The notes under the pieces: generated by a model
The model's input: only the letters and a program-made list of their open reading frames with translations
Told to the model about the DNA's origin: nothing
Databases searched by the model: none
Assembly: GCA_910583775.1 (NCBI GenBank)
Contig: CAJTYD010000058.1
Location: 1-20,986 of the forward strand
DNA from: an uncultured Muribaculaceae bacterium
GTDB lineage: Bacteria > Bacteroidota > Bacteroidia > Bacteroidales > Muribaculaceae
Direction of reading: 5' to 3'
Length of the DNA: 20,986 bases
Translations under genes and position numbers: made by a program
Shown here: piece by piece, positions 15,476 to 20,986 of the stretch
How the letters are laid out: every line of letters starts with the position of its first letter
Numbering within the stretch: the stretch's first letter is position 1

Positions 15476-16513
15476 CTATCCTTCGCTTTCAAGGAGCCGG
15501 ATCGCGAAATCGAGAATGGCGTCTTTGCCGGCGGCCAGTTCCTCGTCGGGCGAATGGACTTCGCAGCCGGGCGACGGATCGATCCCGAATTCAGTGGGTT
15601 TGTCGTCCGGGTCGGTGATCGGGCAAGCCGAGAATCTTACGGCCCATCCGTTTGGAAGCTCCGAAGAGAAGGGGAGACCTCCGCCCCCTCCGGTCTTTGC
15701 ACCTACAATTCTTACTCCGGGCAGCGATTTCATCACTGCCACAAAGTCGTTGGCGGCGCTGAAGCATGAGCGGTTGGTCAGAACGATGATCTTGCCTTTA
15801 TATTTCACATGTCCGTCTGCAGCGGGTTTGTATTCAATGGGATAGGGCTCGGAGAAGGCGTCCGGCTCCGGTCCGGTCTTATGACGGATATATCCTCCGA
15901 GGGTCTTCTTGTCGATGAACCTCCCTACAAGCGTCTCGATATTGGTGAGCATCCCTCCTCCGTTATTGCGGATGTCGATTATCAATCCTTCTGTTTTTGA
16001 AAGGATGGCAAGGATGTAGTCGAGACTTGTGGCGCTGATCGGCGATGAAAAGGAGGGATAATACATGTAGCCGATCTTTTCATCGATAAATTTGTAGGAG
16101 ATGCCTGAAGTCTGGTAATAGTCAAACCCGAGATAATACTGCTGGAGGGTGCGCAAGTTGAAGTCCTGGGGATAGTCGCTCCACCATTCCCGGTAATAGC
16201 TTGTGTTGAAATAGGAAATGAGGTTTACGTGGCCGTCCTTGAGTTCGTCGAGTAGGTCGGAGCATATCCGGAAGAGCTCGAGATATTTGGTTTCGGGAGT
16301 TATTCTGGCGCGGTATTGCTCGCAAAGCTGCTTCCAGTCGATATTCTTTTCGGCGAAAAAGCAGTATCTTTCGCCCACGATATCGGCCAGGGCATCGAAG
16401 TTGCCGTAATAGTCGTTGTGATATTCGGGGGTGTCATGACAGGAGGATAAACTTAATGCCATTATCACTACCGCCATGGTCAGCAGAAGCTTATGATGTA
16501 TAAATCTCTTCAT
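15476..16513 (-). CDS. S41-family peptidase lipoprotein
   Basis: 345 residues. A lipoprotein signal peptide ends with the lipobox LSSC, giving lipid-modified Cys25. The protein would be anchored in a membrane facing the periplasm. A helical N-terminal part carries LKDGH (91-95), as in tail-specific and TRI-type proteases. The S41 core follows: IDIRNNGGG (179-187), LTNRSCFSAANDF with candidate nucleophile Ser252, and GAKTGGGGG (271-279) with Lys273. No PDZ domain is recognisable, so it is not a standard CtpA. The substrate is unknown. It is the last gene after parC and the DUF3316 gene, 40 bases downstream of the latter, and it ends before the shared terminator. Confidence 0.9.
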   Translation of the reverse strand: MKRFIHHKLLLTMAVVIMALSLSSCHDTPEYHNDYYGNFDALADIVGERYCFFAEKNIDWKQLCEQYRARITPETKYLELFRICSDLLDELKDGHVNLISYFNTSYYREWWSDYPQDFNLRTLQQYYLGFDYYQTSGISYKFIDEKIGYMYYPSFSSPISATSLDYILAILSKTEGLIIDIRNNGGGMLTNIETLVGRFIDKKTLGGYIRHKTGPEPDAFSEPYPIEYKPAADGHVKYKGKIIVLTNRSCFSAANDFVAVMKSLPGVRIVGAKTGGGGGLPFSSELPNGWAVRFSACPITDPDDKPTEFGIDPSPGCEVHSPDEELAAGKDAILDFAIRLLESEG

Positions 16514-16553
16514 TCTTTAATTTTTAACCTGGGAAATATCCGATGGGAGAGAA

Positions 16554-17375
16554 TCAGTAAAGCGAATAATTTGTGTTGGGGCGGCGCCGTTTCATTCCGA
16601 GGCCATGAGGGATTATTCCGATCACGAAACTATGTGTCGATATCCGGGTGTTCAGGTTGTTTGCCCAGTAGGTCTGGAGACTGTATCGGTATCCCACTTC
16701 CATGGCTGTTCTTCTGAAATCGAGTTTGACGGAGAGGAGATTGTCGATGCTGAATCTGTTGCCCCACCAGCCGCAATGGGCGAGACCTTTGTGGTTTCCG
16801 AGGTATATCTCATAATATGTCTGGCCATAACCGGGGCAGAAGAAGGCGTTGAAGGTAGGCAGCCTCAATTCGTCGGAAATGAGGATAGGCAGCCGTCCGA
16901 TCCTCCACTTATAGGAACCGGAGGCCGTGAGGTCGATTCCGGCGGAAGCTAAGGCCGTGACGGGGTTATTCCCGTTTCGTAGAAGATAAAGACACCCTCC
17001 GGAAAGATCGAGCGCTCCCCCGGCGGTGACCTGAAAGCCCCCGGGAAAGCGGTGTCGGTATGCCATTCCCCAGCCGAAATATGCGTCGAGTCCTATCATC
17101 GATGCCGTGCGCGCCGGATTCCGCATCGAGCGCCAGGTGGCAGAAGCGTCAAACTGCATCACGACATGCTCCGGATTCTTCTGAAAAGCCTTTGACCACT
17201 GACCCGAGGCGGTGAAGGAGGAGCCGTCATATTTCAAAGGAGAAAGGTAGGTGGAAACCACATCAGTCCCTCCGATCTCGAGCCGGTATTGCTGTGTGAC
17301 GGGACGCGATTCCTCCTGAGCCCCGGCATCGGCAGAAAAGACCGTCAGCAGGGCCGCGCCGAGAAATGCCTTCAT
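16554..17375 (-). CDS. DUF3316 family exported protein
   Basis: 273 residues from the ATG at 17375. An in-frame ATG at 17387 would overlap the parC stop by 8 bases and add four residues, and is nearly as likely. The N-terminus is a signal peptide ending at about ADAGA. The mature start, YRLEIGGTDVVSTYLSPLKYDGSS, matches the opening I associate with DUF3316 proteins of Bacteroidales. The body has alternating aromatic and hydrophobic strands, which suggests an outer-membrane beta barrel. No enzymatic motif is seen and the function is unknown. It begins 4 bases after the parC stop, so it is certainly cotranscribed with it, though a functional tie to topoisomerase is not implied. Confidence 0.82.
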   Translation of the reverse strand: MKAFLGAALLTVFSADAGAQEESRPVTQQYRLEIGGTDVVSTYLSPLKYDGSSFTASGQWSKAFQKNPEHVVMQFDASATWRSMRNPARTASMIGLDAYFGWGMAYRHRFPGGFQVTAGGALDLSGGCLYLLRNGNNPVTALASAGIDLTASGSYKWRIGRLPILISDELRLPTFNAFFCPGYGQTYYEIYLGNHKGLAHCGWWGNRFSIDNLLSVKLDFRRTAMEVGYRYSLQTYWANNLNTRISTHSFVIGIIPHGLGMKRRRPNTNYSLY

Positions 17376-17379
17376 AATG

Positions 17380-20085
17380 CTATTCATAGTCGAAGTCAAA
17401 TAAAGATGGAGAGGATTTGTCGGCAGAATCGTCATCCGACGGAGCCGGTGCTTCGAATGTTTCCTCTTCCGGTTCTTCTTCTGCTGGCGTGGCCTCAGTA
17501 GATGTCTCCTCTTCTTTCTCCTCGGGGAAGCGGGTTGGTTCCAGCTCTGTAATCTCGCCGATTTCGTAGGTGCTGATACGTTTTCCTCTTGCCTTGAAGC
17601 TCTTCACGGCGATGAAGTCTTCGCTTTCGATCTCAAGAGCGGGGCGCACGGCGTCGGCGCCCCCGAAAGTCACTTCCAGACGGGCAAATGGCGTGTCGGA
17701 GAGCAGGATCAGTTTCGAATCGGCGTCGGTGCCGACGAAGCGCTGCGGTTTTGCCGAGACTTCGAATCTGAACCGCTTGAGATAGGGATATCCCATCGAT
17801 GAATCGAATAAGGCGAGGGTCCACACTTTGTCTGGATCGAATTTCTCGATTCTGAGAATATTGTCGTCGTAATGGTTTGTCTCGGAATATGTTGAGGTAA
17901 AGAATTCTCCGTTTGTGGTGATCACGAGGACTTTGTCGTCGCCCTGGAAAATTCCGAGGCTTTCGCCACGGCCGTCGTAGTTGAGCCTCAGGACATCGCG
18001 GTCAAACCAGACCTCGCGGCCGCCGAGCGTGCTTGTTCCGCGTTTTTCAAGAACGACGCTCTTGACCGGATATTTCGTCACAAGGTTTCCCAAGGATTCC
18101 TTGCCCTTCACAGCGAGGGTAGAGAAATTCACCGAAAGCTCGAGGTTTCTGGGGCGTCGCCCAGTCTCGTTGATTTCGTTCTTGAGAGTGACCCTGACGG
18201 TCTCGGCCTCTCCGTTGGGGTTGCAGGTGAGCCACTCGATTCGCGAGCCTTCCACGCCTTTAGTCATGTTGTATTCTCCGTTGCGGGTAAGGCCGGTTAT
18301 GAAGAATCTCTTCATGTAGTAGTTTCCTTTCTTGCCGTTGCGGTAGATCACGTTGTAGATGGTGCGTCGGTCGCCTTTCTTGAAGACGCTGAGATGGATC
18401 ACCTTCTTGCCGACATAGACTTTTTCCTGAACGGGCATGATGCGGTAGGTGCCGTCGCGGTTGATGACAAGAATGTCGTCGAGGTCGGAGCAAGTGAATC
18501 TGAATTCCTTGTCTTTCAGCCCGGTTCCTATGAATCCGCCTTCGGCGTCATAGTAAAGGCGGCGGTTTGCCTCGGCAACCTTTGTCGCCTCGATAGAGTC
18601 GAAGCCGCGGATTACGGTGCGCCTCGGGAAGTTTTCGCCGTATTTCTCCTTTAGATGTATATACCAGTTTTCGGTATATTCGACTATGTTCTCGAGATCG
18701 TATTCTATCCTTTCGATCTCCTCGTTGAGTCGGGCGATCTTCTCGTCGGCTTTTTCGGAGTTGAACCGAAGGATTCTTGCCATCCTGATTTCCCAGAGCT
18801 TTATGAGGTCTTCATCGATCACTTCACGGAAGAAGGATGGCTTGAAGGGCTCGAGCAACACGTCGACGCGGCGGATCGCCGTTTCCATATCCTTTGCCTG
18901 CTCGATGATCTGGTCCTTATACATCCGCTGCTCGATGAATATTTTTTCGAGCGATGCGAACAGCTGCTGTTCGCGAGTCTCGCCGAGCTTTATCTCGAGC
19001 TCCTGCCGCAGCATCTCCTGGGTATGGTCTACCGAATAACGGAGCAGGTCGCTGACGGTGAGGAATTCGGGCTTGCGGTTGCGGATCACGCAGCAGTTGG
19101 GCGAGATACTCACCTCGCAGTCGGTAAAGGCATAGAGGGCGTCGATGGCCTTGTCGGAGGATGTGCCCGGCAGAAGATGGACGAGAATCTCGGCAGTGGC
19201 CGCCGTGTTGTCGTCTACCTTGCGGATCTTGATCTTTCCTTTTTCCATCGCGCCGAGGATCGAGGTGATGAGGGTGGAGGTGGTTTTGCCGAATGGAATT
19301 TCGGTTATGGCGAGGGTCTTGTTGTCGATTTTTTCGATTTTTGCCCTGACTTTTACTGAGCCGCCGCGGCCACCGTCGTTGTATTTGGATACGTCGAGCA
19401 GACCTCCCGTCTGGAAATCAGGGAGTAACTTGAAGGGGCGGTCGTGGAGGTAGTCGATGGCGGCATCGAGAATCTCGTTGAAGTTGTGGGGCAGGATTTT
19501 GGAAGAAAGGCCGACGGCGATTCCCTCCACGCCCTGGGCGAGAAGGAGGGGGAATTTCATGGGGAGTGTCACGGGCTCTTTCTTTCTGCCGTCGTAGGAG
19601 AGGGTCCATTCGGTGATCTTTGGACTGAATGCCGTCTCGATGGCGAATTCCGACAGACGGGCCTCGATGTATCGCGGGGCGGCCGCTGAGTCGCCTGTAA
19701 GGATATTACCCCAGTTCCCCTGGGTGTCGACCAGGAGTTCCTTCTGCCCGAGCTGAACGAGTGCGTCGCCGATGGAGGCATCACCGTGGGGGTGATACTG
19801 CATGGTGTTACCCACGATGTTGGCAACTTTGTTGAAGCGTCCGTCGTCGAGAGTCTGCATGGAGTGCAGGATCCTGCGCTGCACGGGCTTAAGCCCGTCT
19901 TCTATATGCGGGACGGCTCGTTCGAGGATCACATAGCTTGCGTATTCGAGATACCAGTTGCGGAACATTCCGGAAAGGACGGTCTTGTTCTCGGTGGGCA
20001 ACTGCGTCTCGCGGGAGTCTCGGGAGGAGAAGCTATCCTCCATGTCGGTATTTTCTTCTAAGTATGAATCGTTAATGTCGGACAT
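17380..20085 (-). CDS. parC: DNA topoisomerase IV subunit A (ParC/GyrA family)
   Basis: 901 residues. Type IIA topoisomerase breakage-reunion subunit, which would pair with an ATPase subunit (ParE type, not in the window) to unlink daughter chromosomes. The N-terminal catalytic domain has ERAVPHIEDGLKPVQRR (55-71), YHPHGDAS (97-104) and the active-site Tyr139 in APRYIEARL. A coiled-coil arm lies around 400-480, and the beta-propeller-like C-terminal part about 500-845. I do not find a GyrA box, which favours topoisomerase IV over gyrase. The last 45 residues form a strongly acidic tail ending in aromatic LFDFDYE. At the quinolone-sensitive Ser position of Escherichia coli ParC (Ser80) the aligned residue is Ala103, and Glu84 aligns with Asp107, which I believe is usual in this phylum. 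It is the first gene of a three-gene operon. Confidence 0.93.
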   Translation of the reverse strand: MSDINDSYLEENTDMEDSFSSRDSRETQLPTENKTVLSGMFRNWYLEYASYVILERAVPHIEDGLKPVQRRILHSMQTLDDGRFNKVANIVGNTMQYHPHGDASIGDALVQLGQKELLVDTQGNWGNILTGDSAAAPRYIEARLSEFAIETAFSPKITEWTLSYDGRKKEPVTLPMKFPLLLAQGVEGIAVGLSSKILPHNFNEILDAAIDYLHDRPFKLLPDFQTGGLLDVSKYNDGGRGGSVKVRAKIEKIDNKTLAITEIPFGKTTSTLITSILGAMEKGKIKIRKVDDNTAATAEILVHLLPGTSSDKAIDALYAFTDCEVSISPNCCVIRNRKPEFLTVSDLLRYSVDHTQEMLRQELEIKLGETREQQLFASLEKIFIEQRMYKDQIIEQAKDMETAIRRVDVLLEPFKPSFFREVIDEDLIKLWEIRMARILRFNSEKADEKIARLNEEIERIEYDLENIVEYTENWYIHLKEKYGENFPRRTVIRGFDSIEATKVAEANRRLYYDAEGGFIGTGLKDKEFRFTCSDLDDILVINRDGTYRIMPVQEKVYVGKKVIHLSVFKKGDRRTIYNVIYRNGKKGNYYMKRFFITGLTRNGEYNMTKGVEGSRIEWLTCNPNGEAETVRVTLKNEINETGRRPRNLELSVNFSTLAVKGKESLGNLVTKYPVKSVVLEKRGTSTLGGREVWFDRDVLRLNYDGRGESLGIFQGDDKVLVITTNGEFFTSTYSETNHYDDNILRIEKFDPDKVWTLALFDSSMGYPYLKRFRFEVSAKPQRFVGTDADSKLILLSDTPFARLEVTFGGADAVRPALEIESEDFIAVKSFKARGKRISTYEIGEITELEPTRFPEEKEEETSTEATPAEEEPEEETFEAPAPSDDDSADKSSPSLFDFDYE

Positions 20086-20104
20086 CGTTCGAAAAAATTA
20101 TGCG

Positions 20105-20136
20105 TAAAGTTAGCAAAAATTCTTCAATTTTTCAAT
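20105..20136 (-). promoter_or_regulatory. Probable promoter of the parC operon
   Basis: On the minus strand ATTG (20136-20133), a 20-base spacer and TAACTTTA (20112-20105) match the Bacteroidales TTG/TAnnTTTG pattern with one mismatch at the final base. The expected start site lies about 12 bases before the parC ATG. Confidence 0.58.
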
Positions 20137-20197
20137 AATACTGTTATAAGCTATCAGTGCATTGCGGGATGTGGAGTAAACATTTGGGATGTTTTTA

Positions 20198-20229
20198 TTT
20201 GGAGAAAATGAATATGTATACTAAATTTG
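20198..20229 (+). promoter_or_regulatory. Bacteroidales promoter driving the palindromic leader and TM2 gene
   Basis: TTTG at 20198-20201, a 20-base spacer and TAAATTTG at 20222-20229 fully match the Bacteroidales promoter consensus. Transcription would start near 20236, about 215 bases before the TM2-domain gene, so the 183-base palindromic element would lie inside the leader RNA. Confidence 0.72.
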
Positions 20230-20259
20230 CGGCATAAAGATGATTTAAATGATTAAAAT

Positions 20260-20442
20260 AAGTAGTTGAGAAAAATTAATGAACATATAAAACGAAGAGA
20301 TTTTTGAGGCGATTTTGGTGCGAAGAGAAGGAGCATATTAATATATGCGACTGAACGACAAGCCAAAAGCGACCAAAAAGATCAAGTTTTATAGTTCAAG
20401 ATATCAACTACTCATATATCGATTAATTTTTAGAAACTACTT
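20260..20442. repeat. 183-bp imperfect palindromic element (structured leader or mobile hairpin element)
   Basis: The outer 21 bases (20260-20280 and 20422-20442) are reverse complements at 18 of 21 positions, with AAGTAGTT and AAAAATTAAT conserved in both. Inside, GAACATATAAAAC (20281-20293) pairs with GTTTTATAGTTC (20386-20397) except for one extra base. CGATTTTGG (20310-20318) pairs with CCAAAAGCG (20363-20371) at 8 of 9 positions. The centre GCATAT-TAAT-ATATGC (20333-20348) is a perfect small hairpin. A 24-base insertion (20398-20421) is present only in the right half. The element ends 8 bases before the TM2-gene ATG and lies downstream of a good promoter. It is either a structured 5' leader or an inserted miniature palindromic element; I see no terminator and no open frame in it. 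Confidence 0.7.
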
Positions 20443-20450
20443 AGAAAATT

Positions 20451-20882
20451 ATGAATTATTTCTTGACAATCAACGGCAGCTCGGTGGGTCCGATGACTAA
20501 AGAGCAGATCATGTCGTATAATGTAAACCCTGATACTCCGGTCAGCAAAGACGGCGGTCCGTGGGCGCCTCTTTATACTTATCCTGAACTCATGCAGGTC
20601 TATCAGTCGTATTCCGCGGCAGGGAGAACGGTAAGAGACCAGGAGGTTCAGTCTAAAAAGGTGTTGTGCGGAATTCTTGCGATACTCGTAGGTTCGCTCG
20701 GCGTGCAGTATTTTGTGCTCGGTAAGGTTGCCGGCGGTTTCATAACGATTCTTCTTTCGCTCGTGACCTGCGGCCTCTGGAGTATAGTGACCCTTATTCA
20801 GGGCATCATGATGCTTGTGATGTCGGATGCCGATTTTGAGAGGAAATATGTGCAGTCAACATCAGTTCTTCCTCTGTTCTAA
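20451..20882 (+). CDS. GYF_2 (DUF4339) plus TM2-domain membrane protein
   Basis: 143 residues. Residues 1-55 form a GYF_2-type domain (SVGPMTKEQI at 11-20, then PW.PLYTYPEL), thought to bind proline-rich or protein partners. Residues 67-135 form a TM2 domain, two membrane helices (about 70-90 and 95-124) joined by a short turn, closed by the typical SDADFERKYV. The pair would sit in the inner membrane with the GYF_2 domain probably in the cytoplasm. No enzymatic residues are visible and the role is unknown. It stands alone with its own promoter and an unusually long leader. The ATG at 20451 is the only start that preserves the GYF_2 opening. Confidence 0.88.
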   Translation: MNYFLTINGSSVGPMTKEQIMSYNVNPDTPVSKDGGPWAPLYTYPELMQVYQSYSAAGRTVRDQEVQSKKVLCGILAILVGSLGVQYFVLGKVAGGFITILLSLVTCGLWSIVTLIQGIMMLVMSDADFERKYVQSTSVLPLF

Positions 20883-20986
20883 AGCGCAATAAAGTTTACT
20901 TATCGATTAAACTGTAAGGTTTAAAATATTGTTTAAACTATAAAATCCCTTTATTAGGCGTAATATCAAGGCCGGCGGCTTCGACA
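20883..20986. other. Non-coding end of the window
   Basis: AT-rich sequence after the TM2 gene. It has two small inverted repeats, AGTTTA with TAAACT (20893-20898 and 20907-20912) and GTTTAAA with TTTAAAC (20919-20925 and 20932-20938), but no GC-rich stem followed by a T-run. I cannot call a terminator or a following gene. Confidence 0.5.

Overview
The window looks like chromosomal DNA from a Bacteroidales bacterium, possibly of the Muribaculaceae type (family placement is inference). The reasons are a hybrid two-component system beside polysaccharide-degrading enzymes, a DUF3316 protein, the Nif3-like plus zinc-ribbon gene pair, weak or absent Shine-Dalgarno sequences, and several promoters of the Bacteroidales type (TTTG or TTG, 20 bases, TAnnTTTG). 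I see no insertion sequence, prophage, CRISPR array, rRNA or tRNA.

Layout. (1) 1-7703 is a small polysaccharide-utilisation locus: a secreted heparinase II/III-fold lyase and a GH88 unsaturated glucuronyl hydrolase on the plus strand, facing a convergent hybrid two-component sensor/regulator. No SusC/SusD pair or sulfatase lies inside the window. The lyase promoter region carries four related half-sites arranged with exact mirror symmetry. (2) 7961-10183 is a queuosine-precursor operon, queF-queC-queD-queE, with a well-matched promoter. It ends at a hairpin shared with the next, convergent operon. (3) 10273-13669 (minus) is aspS, then a Nif3-like metal protein, then a coiled-coil zinc-ribbon protein. 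(4) 13670-14412 is an unusual intergenic region: a 46-bp near-perfect inverted repeat made of doubled 13-mers, a 78-codon gene with a motif I associate with phage head-module proteins, and six perfect 12-bp tandem copies ending at the manA start codon. (5) manA (plus) is followed by a hairpin terminator shared with the convergent operon parC, DUF3316 gene, S41 lipoprotein gene (15476-20085, minus). (6) 20086-20450 holds two divergent promoters and a 183-bp imperfect palindrome that would form the leader of a GYF_2/TM2 membrane-protein gene, the last gene in the window.

How the genes work together: the lyase would cut a uronic-acid polysaccharide to 4,5-unsaturated oligosaccharides, GH88 would remove the unsaturated uronic acid, and the hybrid sensor would detect such fragments in the periplasm and activate the lyase promoter. 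QueD, QueE, QueC and QueF convert 7,8-dihydroneopterin triphosphate to preQ1 for tRNA queuosine. The remainder is core housekeeping. No clear new multi-gene system is visible. The most unusual signals are non-coding: the symmetric operator-like array, the 46-bp inverted repeat, the 12-bp tandem array and the palindromic leader.
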